Shown: piece by piece, positions 47,018-58,408 of the stretch | Position numbering within the stretch: position 1 is the stretch's first letter | Layout of the letters: the number at the start of each line of letters is the position of its first letter | Origin: Hevea brasiliensis | Lineage: Eukaryota; Streptophyta; Magnoliopsida; Malpighiales; Euphorbiaceae | Assembly (NCBI RefSeq): GCF_030052815.1 | Contig: NC_079505.1 | Coordinates: 69,462,324 to 69,526,323 of the forward strand | DNA length: 64,000 nucleotides | Direction of reading: 5' to 3' | Translations under genes and position numbers: made by a program | The notes under the pieces: model-generated | Databases searched by the model: none | What the model was told of the DNA's origin: nothing | What the model saw: the letters and a program-made list of their open reading frames with translations, nothing else

Positions 47018-48867
47018 TAGACTAATTATTATATTATTTTTTTGAATTTTTATTTTTTATTTTATAAATTAAATTTTTTTATAATTTATATTTAATATTT
47101 AATTATAATTAATTATGACATTAAAAATTTAATCATAATAATTAATTCATTAAATATTGAAAGTTCATAGCTATTTTTTTATTTTATGAATTAATATTTA
47201 AAATTTTAATTATTGCATTATTTTCAGCATTATATTAATTATACTACAAAAGATTTTTTTACACTCTATAAAATAATTCAAAATTTTAAGGGTATATTTG
47301 ACAATAAAGTTAAAAAATTAAGAGTTAAGTATTACTTTTATAAGTTTTAATCTATAATTATTAACCTAACCCTCCTCAGAGTTAACATTTAACTTAAGAA
47401 GAAATAAATATTAAATAGATTAACAATTAACCTAGTCTTTTTAAACGTTCAAACAACATGAATGAGGGAACTTAAAGTAAAATTATTTCTTTATAACTTA
47501 AATTAATTGTTTTCATAAAAATTATTACTTCAAATAATTATTATATGATTGTGATTTTTTTATTGAATATTATTGTGAATATATATTTTTTTATTACAAA
47601 TTGTTTGATATAATATATCATAATATAAGTTTATGATTATATATCAAAATTTCAGTGCAATGAATAAATTGTAATGCAATGTGTAAAAGGAGAAAGGGTA
47701 CAATTTTTGTTGATATCAAAGGAGATGAATTAATAAGAATAAACTAATTAAATTAATAAAATGGAAGATAAAACTTAAAAAACCTTTTAATTTTAATAAA
47801 ACTTTTTAATTTTATTGATCCAAATTTTCATATTAATTTCAATTTTAACCATTATAAAAAAAAAGTAATTAGCTTAAATAGATAATTTAATTGAAAAGAA
47901 AATAATTTAAATACGTGCCAAGTTTATTAATATTAGTCAATTATTTTAATTTTTTTATTATTTTAGCAATTATTATCAAATAAGTCAAATAAAATTATTA
48001 TTTTACTGAATCAAATATTTATTGTTTTGGAAGTTATAATTAGATTTATTTTGATGATATTATTTATTAATATTATATGTTTATACATTTGAATTTTTTC
48101 ATTTATTAGGCTTTGAATTCGAGATAAAATGAAGAGAAATATTTGAATTAAGAGTATAATAAAAAGAGATAAAAAAAAATAAAATCAAGATAATAGTATT
48201 AAATATATTATTTTAATATTATATTTTTTTTCATTACGAATAGGTAGCCTATTAAAATTAATTAAAATTTAAAATTATTGAATAAATTAATAAAATTAAA
48301 TAGATTAACTAAAACTGACAATATATAAATGAAAAGATTTAAATAATTTGTCAATGGATAGGTTTAATTGTTTTTAATTAAATTTATCACTAAAGTTTGA
48401 AAACAATATGAAAAATTTATGATTAAATTGATAAAATTAAAAAGTTTGATTAAAAATGATAATTGTCACAAAAATGTTATTTTTTTATCATTTAATATAT
48501 ATTTTATATCTAATTCCACTTCATATTCATCTTTAATAATATACATTCATTAAAATATGAGATAATATAATATCTATTAAATAATCTATCATTATAAAAT
48601 TTATAATTGGATTCGACTAGTTATTTTAGATGTTTAAAAAAAATTATTTTAAAGATTTTATAATTAAATATATTAAATTTTAATATTTTTAATTAACGTA
48701 TAAGGAATATTTCTATTGAAAATCTAATAACAATTCTTTATATTTTTCATAATTATATAAATAATTTTTTTAATATATAATTATAGTAAATAATAGATTA
48801 TATAACAAACTGGATTTCTATTCAAACGAACTTTTTTAATTTATTCTTCATTTTATTTTTTTATTAT
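46386..48867. other. AT-rich spacer of the tandem unit (unit 2), no gene
   Basis: Colinear with 6386-8475. It has an extra (TA)n run and an extra ~200 bp block (46470-46690) that unit 3 also has, so unit 1 lost it. No coding sequence is recognised. Confidence 0.7.
46959..47014 (+). repeat. (TA)n microsatellite
   Basis: TA run; at the homologous site in unit 1 (~6785) only a few TA remain, so expansion occurred in unit 2. Confidence 0.95.
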
Positions 48868-50462
48868 TGAAGAAAAAACTATAAAGATCCAACACATGAA
48901 ATCAACTAGGGGAGGCCACGGTTCAGGAACTCCCAGCCACGGTTTCTAAACTGCCGGTTCAAGTTTAATGAAATCATGAACCTGAATCAAATCGACATGA
49001 AACGGTTTGGAATACGGTTCCTAAATTATCAGTTCAAATTTGAGCCTGGTTTAAGATGGTTTAAAAGGTGATTCGAAAAAGGACGGTTCAAGACAGTTTG
49101 AAAAATGGTTTGAGAGCAATTTAGGGGCGGTTTAAAAGAGACTTAGATGAAAAAATTAGAAAAAAATTTTATTGATTTAGAATTTAAGTTATATTTGTAA
49201 AAATATTTTAATTTTTCTTAAAAATCTTTTAATCAAAATAAAATAAGCAAAAAAAAGAATGAAAATAACTTATTTTTAAGAAAAATTTAATAAGCAAAGA
49301 TTTGAACTTATTAAAAAACTAGAGATGAAATTAATTTTTTTTTAAGAAATTAGAAAAATATGCATGAACATAATTTTACCTATGTATCCCTTTAGAATTT
49401 AGAGAAATCACAATTTCTACTTATATTGCTTGCCCTTTTTTTAAAAATTATATGATAATTGATCATTAAAAAAGTATAAAAGAGAAAAAAAAAATAAAAT
49501 AGAGGGTATTGAGGATATTAAATAATAATAGAGTAATTGAGATAGTATTAAAAATTTCAGTGAGCATATAAAATAATAAAGTAGGGAAATTGTGAGAGTG
49601 CTGAGAATTAAAAGGAGTATTAAAAATAATTGTTTAGAAAATTTGAGAGAAATTAAAAAAGTATTAAGAATTAAAGAGAATGTAGAGAATTAATGATATA
49701 TATAAATGAATTAGGAGTGGGGTGAGGTATTTATTGAATTCTTTTGTATTTAAATCACCAATTTAGTTTGATTAGGAACCGTCAGTTCAATCCGGTTTGA
49801 AACCGCTGATTCACGATTCCTGAAAAGTATGAACCTGAACCAAACTATAGAAGGGTGATTTCAATCCGGTTCGAAGCCGATTCCGATTTTAACCTGTTTC
49901 GATCTGGTTTGATTGAATCGATTCTGGTTCAGTTCCGATTCGAAATCGGACCGTGACCACTCCTAAATTCAACTACATGAATCTTTACCCATGTTTATAT
50001 AACTCTAAGATCTCCATCATATTTGTTTTATTAATCTACTATATAATCACATGAATAACATGAACTATATAGATTAGTTCAGTTCACACTTTAAATGTAT
50101 ATCTTATTTACAGAATAATTAATGCTCCACAAATGAATCAAGTGAGAGTCTTTTAAGGATGCTAAGAAAAAGCCAATGCACCACTATTCAGTGCACACAC
50201 TTCACACTTCTATATGTGATTTTCTTCTTTTTCTTCTATTTCTAATGAAGACAAAATGTTGGCTATTTATAAAGCCATGGCACCTTTTAGCCAATAGTTG
50301 CATCACTTCATATATATAACTATTAAGAAGAGTTGTTTTTCTTTATGTAGTTACATCTTTTGGCAATATGCCTAACTTTCCATGCGATTGTTCTTGGTAT
50401 TGATTTTGAGTCTAATGGATCCGGGTTTATTCACATAGGTTACCTAAACCATATTTCCAACA
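48868..50462 (-). repeat. Copia family 2 3' LTR, split by hAT element
   Basis: Starts TGAAGAAAAAACTATAAAG on the plus strand and ends CCATATTTCCAACA. The hAT-like element occupies 48907-49965. The remaining sequence matches 8476-8987 and 51567-52089. Confidence 0.85.
48907..49965. mobile_element. Non-autonomous hAT-like DNA transposon (1059 bp)
   Basis: Ends are TAGGGGAGGCCACGG and, in reverse complement, TAGGAGTGGTCACGG. Flanks AAATCAAC (48899-48906) and AATTCAAC (49966-49973) form an 8-bp target duplication with one mismatch; the uninterrupted LTR copies read AATTCAAC at this place. Repeated CGGTTCAAG/CGGTTTG words near both ends look like subterminal transposase sites. The interior is A-rich with no transposase, so it is a MITE-like derivative of a hAT element. 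Confidence 0.85.
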
Positions 50463-51566
50463 TCTTTCACTCACACGTGAGGGGTCAACTCTTATTTCAA
50501 ATTCTGCAAATTTTATATTATATAAATAGACTGTGTGATCAGTGTATACTTTGAGAGCTCATTTGCTATGTACTTATTAGGATAATAGAGCATCTTGACT
50601 GACGAAGCTTAGAGTAGATGTAGTATGCAGTGCCTTAGATCATTTATCACATTTAAATATCTTTTGATCTCATTCACATGTCCTGAGTTCACAATTATGT
50701 CTTTATCTCAATGATAAATATAATTGGTTAGCCTATGAACACATACTATTGTGACAATTCCAATAATCTTTCTCTTTTCACGATACTATCAACCTTAATT
50801 TAACTTACTTTTCTAGGAATGCCTCTCTAGGCCCAATCTTTTATAATCCTTTAGCAATGCCCTAAGATAGCAAACATTTAACTAAGTCTAGAATAACTGA
50901 TTAGAGTTATGAGGATACTAGGTAAAGATTATAATCTTTAGGGTTTTACACAATATCAAGTAGATCACACTTGAATTCCCCTTAATGGACACAAATAGCA
51001 TATGTGGTATACGCTGCGCCACCACCAACTGAATGTCCAATGGCAGTCCAAGACCACCAGCCACTGAGACACGTTTGGAACAGCCACCATCACGCGACAA
51101 AACTTGATCGTGGAACTATTCTAGGTGTAGCACCCTGTCGTTGACAAGCCCAGTACCAATTTGCTGACAAGACCAGCCAATGAAGTATAACAATGCTGAC
51201 TATATATACGCGGCATACAACAACTACCATTGACGTAGATGGGATTGAAATGGTCCCTTGCTTACAATTGTTCATGAACAAAATTTCCAAATTCATTTTC
51301 TCAAGGATTTATTTTTTTTATAATCAAAAATTAAATTTTCTAGAATCTGAAATATTCATCAAGATTTGAAATCTCAAAATATTAAAATTCAGATATGAAA
51401 ATCATGTAATAAATTTCAAAACAATTATGGACAGAGAAAGAATTTATGGGAAGAACATAAATATTTATCCACATAAGTTTGATTCACAAATCAACACTAA
51501 TAATAATAATAATAATAATACATGTTAATTAGGCTAAAAAATAAATATTTAGAGCTCTGATACCAA
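50463..51566 (-). other. Internal remnant of copia family 2 (unit 2), with GC-richer insert
   Basis: Positions 50463-51003 match the unit 1 copy (8988-9540). Then comes a GC-richer stretch (~51005-51300) without counterpart in unit 1, followed by an AT-rich leader up to the PBS. The GC-richer part carries overlapping minus-strand frames of 60-68 codons (51100-50918 and 51296-51090) that I do not recognise. It may be a captured or filler fragment. Confidence 0.5.
51555..51566 (-). promoter_or_regulatory. Primer binding site of copia family 2
   Basis: The minus strand reads TTGGTATCAGAG next to the 5' LTR border, complementary to tRNA-iMet. It fixes the strand and the LTR end. Confidence 0.88.
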
Positions 51567-52089
51567 TGAAAAAAAAATTATAAAGACCCAACACATGAAT
51601 TCAACTACATGGATCCTAACTCATTTTCATATAACCCTAAGATCTCCACCATATTTGTTTCACTAGTCTTCCATGTAATCACATGAATAACATGAACTAT
51701 ATAGATTAGTTCACAGTTTAAATGCATATCTTATTTGCAGAATATTTAATGCTCCACAAATGAATCAAGTGAGAGTCTTTTAATGAAGCCGAGAAAAAGC
51801 CAATGCACCATCACTCAGTGCACACACTTCACACTTCTATATGTGATTGTCTTCTTTTTCTTCTATTTCTAATGAAGACAAAAGCTTGGTTATTTATAAA
51901 GTCATGTCACCTTTTTGCCGATAATTGCATCACTTCATATATATAACTATTAAAAAGAGTTGTATTTTTTTATGTAGTTACATCTTTTAGCAATATACAT
52001 GACTTTTCATGTAATTATTTTTTATACTAATTTTAAGTCTAATGAATCCGGATTAATCTATATGGGTGACCTAAACTATATGTCTAACA
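51567..52089 (-). repeat. Copia family 2 5' LTR (523 bp)
   Basis: Plus-strand ends TGAAAAAAAAATTATAAAG and CATATGTCTAACA. It is followed by ATTAT, the target duplication. It is similar to the 3' LTR copies at 48868 and 8476. Confidence 0.88.
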
Positions 52090-52341
52090 ATTATCATTTA
52101 TGGTATTTATTAATTATTATTAGTAGTAGATAGTTGGGATATTCTAAAATGCCTTAGAATTATTCCTTGCCTCATAAATGCTCAAAGCTCACTCCTGACT
52201 TTGGGCTTGGCTTTTGACTCTCTACCCGCAACGTTAAATAAAAAATAGAATTTCAGAGATAGAATATAAATCTAGACTACAAAACAGTTGAAGATATATA
52301 ATATTTAACCAAAAGCCTGTTATTTTAAAATTTTGATCCAA

Positions 52342-52511
52342 TCACTTTTTAAAATAATAATTAACAATTAAAAATTACAATTGTAATACAAAAATTATGA
52401 TTAATTTTTAATTTTTCAATTATTTATCACTTTTTAAAATAATAATTAACAATTAAAAATTACAATTGTAATACAAAAATTAAGATTAATTTTTAATTTT
52501 TCAATTATTAA
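52342..52511 (+). repeat. 85-bp tandem duplication
   Basis: The block starting TCACTTTTTAAAATAATAAT occurs at 52342 and again at 52427 with very few changes. Unit 1 has a single copy at about 25462, so the duplication is private to unit 2. Confidence 0.88.
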
Positions 52512-53167
52512 CCATCAATAGTTGATACTATTGGGGAAAATTTATCAATTGACTCAAAAATAAAAAGAGACATAATTTTTAATGTGGTTCCACTGGACAT
52601 CAGCTACTTCCATAGATGTCAAGAAATTGTCTTTTCCATCATGTGAGAATAATAATACATACAAATATTGTAATGATCCCTTGAGTAATCCCACTCAATA
52701 TCCCTCACAGTAATCAAATAAAATAAAGACTTCGCTATCTCCACTCAGTGTTTAAATCAACCCATTGAAGCAATACATCCTCTAATACCTAGAGGAAAAC
52801 TTGGGAGTAAATCTCACTCTCACTTAGCATTTAAGCCACCCCACTAAAGCAATCCATCCTCTAAAACCTAAAGGAAAAAATATCTCCAAAGTAAATCCCA
52901 CTTTAAAAAAAATATTATGACAGTAAATATCACTCTCAAATCGGAGCTTTAATACTTTCTAGAGCAAATACCCTTGTTCTCACTCTCCTGAGCTCTCACT
53001 TAGCTCATGAGGCTTCTTCACCCAGCTTACTTTCAAATGAAATGGCCTTCCCCTATTTGTAGACAATAAATTTGCCTCAAATAGCGTGCGTGCTACTTAA
53101 TTGAGAGATATAGAACTAATCTTTGAGCCCTCATCTACAAGCTTAAACTTTTAGATTGAGTGATTCA

Positions 53168-53330
53168 TTCACATGGTATCAGAGTCTCTCAGACTAAAAA
53201 GTCCAGAGGTTGAATCCTGACCACTCTATTTATTAGTTGAATATTTCAATATAAAGCAAAGTGGGTTTGTGCTTGTTCACGCGTCAAGCTTAGTGGATTT
53301 TCGTATGCAATGGTGTAATAAAAAGATATA
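53168..53330 (+). mobile_element. SINE-like insertion
   Basis: A ~160 bp insert absent from unit 1. It starts near CACATGGTATCAGAGTCTC and contains GGTTGAATCCTGAC, a fair match to the RNA polymerase III B box of tRNA-derived plant SINEs. It ends near GTGTAATAAAAAG. On each side lies a ~62 bp copy of the host block GATATA-AAACTA...GAGTGATTC (53104-53167 and 53323-53390). A target duplication of this length is unusual for a SINE, so the event may have been a tandem duplication with an insert. Confidence 0.55.
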
Positions 53331-55066
53331 AAACTATTCTTAGAGCCCTCATCTATAAGTTTAAATTTTTAAATTGAGTGATTCCTTGATACTATCTAAG
53401 ACATGACCAATGAATTTTTTTTTTTTAATAAAACCCCACTTGCCCACTTGCAGGAATGGTTGCCTACTTTGCCATTTTCTTGAATTTTTTTTTAAATTTC
53501 TTTTTTTACTTCTGACAGATACTTGACTACAATCACTAACCAAATATACTATAAATTTGTCACATATATCTCATAGGCTTCGTTTTAAAAAAAAAATTAT
53601 ATGATTGAATTTAATTCTCACGTAATTTTATTGTTTTTATGTAATTTTTATTTTTTTATATAAATTTTTTTAAATATAAAAAAATTGAATTTTTTTCATA
53701 TTTTTAAATATAAAAATTGATTAAAAATTAATTAAATTCAATTCTTATAAAATTTTAGTTTTCAAACAAATAAAAATAATCTAATTGATTTTTCCTACAA
53801 GTAGGAGTATTGTTACACCAAACATAAATCGTTACCTATTTTTTCAAATTAAAGTCAGATAATATTATAAATAAAATTTTTGGGACGAAATAATTAAAAT
53901 TTTGATGGCATAAAAAAAGTTTCATTTAATTTGATTAGCTTCTGTTTATATTTTATTGCTCATATAATAGACGAACGAATAAATAAATTAATAAACCAAA
54001 TAACGCTTATATCATCTTTTGATTTTGTTTGATAAGTTTCAATATAAATAATTTATTTTTAATTGAATAAAAATTATATTAAATATAGTCAACGCAATTC
54101 AAAAAAAAAATTATATTCAACTTTAATTAAATTAAAATAATATGAAAATATCTGATAAAACTTATATTTTATTTTTAATATTGGAATTATTGGAAAATGA
54201 TATAATATATATATATATATATATACATTTTCTAAATGGTGAAGTCTTGAGTTTAAATTTCAGTGAAAGTCAATTATATTAAATAAAAATTTATTCTTCT
54301 CTTAACTTTCAAATTAGGGAATAAATGACAAAATGTAAATAATAATAATAATAATAATATTTTACATCCATTAACCTCTTGCATGTTTTAAAATAAGAGA
54401 TTATTATTAAATACTGAATTGTTAAATTATTGACTTATTATCTCCATATTGATGTGAAATGTCCAACCAGTAGGATCTTTTGTGCTTTGTAATTAACTAA
54501 GGAGATTATAGTACAAATCCGAATATTAGCATATACCAGCTTAGATTATTAATGTCCAATCAGCTTGGGTCTGCATGGGAACAAAAAATTAGCTACAAAA
54601 AGCATGCACATAATCTTTGATAGCATATGATATATGCCTCAATATATAAATGCCAACATTATTAATTAATTATTAAGGCCATATTAACCTATGTGATTAA
54701 AGACATTTATTGATAATTAGTTAAACCGATCAAAGGTGGAGAGACAACTAAAAATTTACAAATCTTGCATGACCTCACCTGTGAAGCGGCCTAAGTAAAA
54801 TGTTCTGGAAATTAATCGGAAAGCTGTTGGAAGATTATTTAATTAATTAAATAAATATAATAAGGTAGGGGTTAATACTTAATAATCCGTTGTTGTTCTT
54901 CATTGTTCTTGATTACGACAGGAAAATTTAAAAAAAAAATGGTGGTGTGAAGGAGAAATTGTAAAAGATAGTTTGCTGGGATGGACCGCCAACTTCCAAG
55001 AGTGGGTAAGAGTGCAAGTCGGCTTTTGCTTAGGCCATTTGGAGGAGTAGCTGTATATAATGAAAA

Positions 55067-55069
<3 letters not shown>

Positions 55070-55116
<47 letters not shown>
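55070..55116 (+). repeat. (TA)n microsatellite
   Basis: TA run just before the LINE copy of unit 2; unit 1 has only TATATA at the same position. Confidence 0.95.
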
Positions 55117-55118
<2 letters not shown>

Positions 55119-55819
55119 GAAATAAGTCATATAGGGCTCAAGGTCCGGATACATGTTAGCAGATTTTTCAAACCTAGCTATCCTCCAAGGTTTCCGAGTG
55201 CAAGCTCTTAAAGGAAAATATTTCCTCTCTACTTCTTATGCACGAGGATACAACGGCATGGAACATTCAGAAACTTAGAATTTCTTCGAAGAAGATGTCC
55301 AAAAGATCCAGTTGATCCTAGCTCATCCCTCTTTTTCGCCATCCAGACAGACTTATTTGGCATCATAATCATACAATACATGGTAACTACATGGTCAAGT
55401 CGGGATACTTTATTGCAAGAGAACTTCTGAAAGGGGATTGTCAACGGCTTGGAGCAGGACCCGGTCCTACGTCAAAAACTGGATTGAGTCTCTTTTGGAA
55501 AGATATATGGAACTTGCATCTGCCAAGGAAAATCTCAGTGCTCATTTGGAGGTTGCTGCAGGAAAGCCTTCTTTGCAATGAACTGTTGAATAGGAAAATG
55601 CCACACATTCAAAAAAATTGTTCTTTTTATGAGGAAACAAAATCCTTGAAGTGCCTTTTCCTTCGTTGCCCAAAAGCAAGAGAAATCTGGATACATTCCC
55701 CATTAAGATTAAGATCAGATCAGCTAGTAGGGAACAGTCTTAAAGATCTTTGGAGTGAAATCATTTCGCACCTTAGGCAGCATGAACATGGGGCAGAATT
55801 TCTTCATTTAATGTGTTTC

Positions 55820-56505
55820 TGTTAGAATTATAACTCAAAATCTTAATGGGATTTGGAGAGACCTTTTCCTAATTTGAGTAGGAGAAATATTCATATCAAT
55901 AGAATAGAGAAATATTTCCTATATAGAGTATAACTCTTATTTTAGTATTATTCCTAAATTGAGTAGGACTCCTAATTAGATTAGAATTGAGGGAATTAAT
56001 ACTATAAATAAGATAATGGTAGGTTATTCAGTTTTCAGCTCAAGGAGTGAGACTGTCACCCATTGTAGAGAGGGGTTTTGCCAATTACTGAGGATTTGGC
56101 TTTGCCATTGATAAGGGCAACTTGCCCATTGCAGTGGAAAGAGGCTTTGGCCTAAGGTGGAGAAATAGCATAGAATTCAAAAGAAAGAAATTCTTCTTGC
56201 CCATATAATTGAAGGCACCCTTTGTGGTGTAGTACTGTAATAGTAAATATATTGAATTATGTTTAAAGGAGACTGATAGGGACTAAGTAATATATTTACT
56301 CTGAGCAGTTATGTTCTCTTGGGTCTAATTGGGTTTATGGATAGTATAGCTTTAAGCTCGTAATGATGATTTATTATTGTTGATAGTGAAAAATGGCATG
56401 CATGTAGATGTAGCTCTATGTTGAGAGGGTAAACCATGTAAATATTGGTGTATTATGTGTTTGCTTTATTTCCTTACAGTTTACACGCTTTTGCAGTGTA
56501 CAACA
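55820..56505 (+). repeat. 5' LTR of the TRIM-like element
   Basis: Begins TGTTAGAATTATAACTC and ends GTGTACAACA before the PBS. It differs from the 3' LTR by scattered substitutions and a few indels, including a ~30-bp block (around 57188-57212) found only in the 3' LTR. Confidence 0.9.
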
Positions 56506-56818
56506 AATCGGCATCAGAGTATAGGGATGATCTTAGTGAGTTTAGTTAAAGGTGGAGCTACTGCGACATGTAGAAAGTTGCACATGTAATAATAATGATG
56601 GTGGAGTGTTGAAATTAAGGTGCAGCTTTTGATACAAAATCAAGAAAGTTGATGATGCAAAGATTTTATGAAGAAAGAAGCAAGTTACACTCAAGATGAA
56701 GATTGAATAGATTGATGATTTGAAGGGTTCAAGCTCAAGCATAAAGAATTGATGATTTAATGACACCCAAGAATTCGAGATATGCAATGATTTATGGATT
56801 TTAAGTCAAGGTAGAAAT

Positions 56819-57534
56819 TGTTAGAATTATGACTCAAAATCCTAATAGAATTTGGAGAGACCTTGTCCTAATTTGAGTGGGAGAAATATTTCTCAATAGA
56901 ATAGATGAATATTTCCTATATAAAGTACAACTCTTATTTTAGTGTTATTCTTAAATTGAGTGGAACTCCTAATCAGATTAGGATTGAGAAAATTAACACT
57001 ATATATAAGAGAATGGTGGAAAAAGTTTTTAGCTTTCAGCTCATAGAGTGAGGCTGTCGCCCATTGTAGAGATAGGTTTTGCAAATTGCTGAGAATTTAG
57101 CTTTGCCATTGCTGAGAGGCACTTGCCCATTGCAATGGAGAGAGGCTTCAGCTTAAGGTATAAAAAAGGTATAGAATTCAGAAGGAAGGAATTCTTGTCC
57201 ATTGATGAGAGAGTTCTTGCCCATGTAATTGAAGGCACCCTTTATGGTATAATGTTGTAATAGTAAATATATTAGATTATGTCTAGAGGACACTGAGAGA
57301 GACTAACTAATATATTTACTATGAACAGTTATGTAGTATGAGTTCTTTTATGTGTAATTAAGTTTATGGGTAGTATAGCTTTGAGCTTATAATGATGATT
57401 TATTATTGTTGATAGTGGAATATGGCATGCCCATGGATGTAACCCTATGTTGAGAGGGTGAACCACGTAAATATTGATGTATTATGTATTTACTTTATTT
57501 CTTTACAGTTTATATGCTTTCGTAGTGCACAATA
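56819..57534 (+). repeat. 3' LTR of the TRIM-like element
   Basis: Partner of 55820-56505. It contains an extra block with the word TGATGAGAGAGTTCTTGCCC near 57200. The minus-strand frames at 56893-57238 are chance frames in the LTR. Confidence 0.9.
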
Positions 57535-58199
57535 GTTTCCTTGTATGGCAGATGTGGAAGAGCTAAAACTTGCTCATCTTCCACTAACAGGTAATGCACT
57601 TCCATGAAACCATTGCGCTGGCAACCCAACATTTTGAAGAATTCAAGGAAGCAAACCCAGCTCTTCCCTCAATTTCAATGCCATATCCCCCCCTCATAGT
57701 CCTCACTTTACGCTACCACCAAGGGACAAGATCAAAATTTCCTTTGATGGTGCTACGCAAGCATGCAGAAAGTTGGGAATGATGGCAACATTGGCAAGGG
57801 ATCATTCTAGTAATCCGTGTTGGTGATATCAGGGAAATATCGACCCTCTTATCTTGGAGTGTTTAGCATGCAAAGAAGCACTTTAGTTGGCAATCTCCAA
57901 AAACTTCAAACATGTTATTGTTGAAGGAGACTCTCAAATAGTCATTTCAGCTTTGCAAGGAGGCTTAATACCAGTACAAATCTCCAACATTCTCCAAGAT
58001 GTGATAAATCTTTCTCAATCTTTATAGAAGGTGTCCTCTTTTATTAGATGCCAGTGTAAGATGGCTACACAAACCCTTGCTTCCAAGGCACTGAGGGATG
58101 ATTCTTTCTTTTTTAATCCCCTAACACAATGCTCTTTCATAATATCTGAATTGCCTTTTTAGGGCCTTCAATGAAATTGTTATCTTTGAAAAAAAAAAA

Positions 58200-58408
58200 G
58201 AAGCACTATCCTACAAGGCCCATGGCTCAAAGTAAAATGGATTCTAGCAGACCCTGCAATCTAGCCTACCAAATAATAGGTCTAGAGGACCTAAAAGTAA
58301 GAAAAATATAGGCTATTCAGATAATAAGAAAACTATAGGCTATTCAGATAATCAACCCAAAAAAGCGGATTTGGCATCTTTAAGCAAGCAGCACTGCACA
58401 CCTTCTAT
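58200..58408. other. Short spacer between LINE and LTR (unit 2)
   Basis: Matches 29240-29425, with an extra tandem copy of ~27 bp (TAGGCTATTCAGATAATAAG type) near 58310-58345. Confidence 0.7.

Larger units (their letters stand above)
48868..52089 (-). mobile_element. Copia family 2 LTR element, internally deleted (unit 2)
   Basis: A minus-strand LTR element with perfect target duplication ATTAT at 48863-48867 and 52090-52094. The low-coordinate 3' LTR is 48868-50462 (about 537 bp after removing the nested hAT element). The 5' LTR is 51567-52089. A PBS lies at 51555-51566 and a purine tract next to the 3' LTR. Only ~1.1 kb of internal DNA remains and no gag or pol is recognisable. The unit 1 copy at 8476 has the same left target sequence and keeps pol fragments, so the insertion is older than the duplication. 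Confidence 0.88.
52095..55139. other. AT-rich spacer of the tandem unit (unit 2), no gene
   Basis: From 52230 it is colinear with 25343-27930. The first ~135 bp (52095-52229), including a GC-richer part at 52190-52230, has no unit 1 equivalent because unit 1 is deleted there. It holds an 85-bp tandem duplication, the C-rich imperfect repeats (52730-52900), a SINE-like insert, and an extra ~45 bp near 54985-55045. The minus-strand frame 53361-53543 is low-complexity. Confidence 0.68.
55820..57534 (+). mobile_element. TRIM-like non-autonomous LTR retrotransposon
   Basis: Perfect target duplication GTTTC at 55815-55819 and 57535-57539. The LTRs are 55820-56505 (686 bp) and 56819-57534 (716 bp), both starting TGTTAGAATTAT. 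The second ends ATA instead of ACA. The internal region is only ~313 bp and contains a PBS (TCGGCATCAGAG, 56508-56519) but no coding domain; a purine tract AAGGTAGAAAT lies just before the second LTR. This is TRIM/SMART-like architecture with unusually long LTRs. It must have used proteins of another, probably copia, element. Confidence 0.92.
55140..58199 (+). mobile_element. LINE (L1-type), unit 2 copy, split by a TRIM-like element
   Basis: The same 5'-truncated LINE 3' end as at 27935-29239. The zf-RVT region (NRKMPHIQKNC, then a YEETKSL variant where one zinc cysteine is lost) lies in the frame 55391-55825. The RNase H part lies at 57720-58160, with frameshifts and stops (for example near 57884 and 58025). 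An LTR element of 1715 bp is inserted at 55820, inside the sequence GTTTC. An A-rich tail is at 58187-58199. It is more decayed than the unit 1 copy. Confidence 0.88.

Noticed and set aside
53168..53190. TGGTATCAGAG considered as a retrotransposon PBS
   Set aside because: No LTR lies next to it; the following Pol III B-box-like word fits a SINE better.
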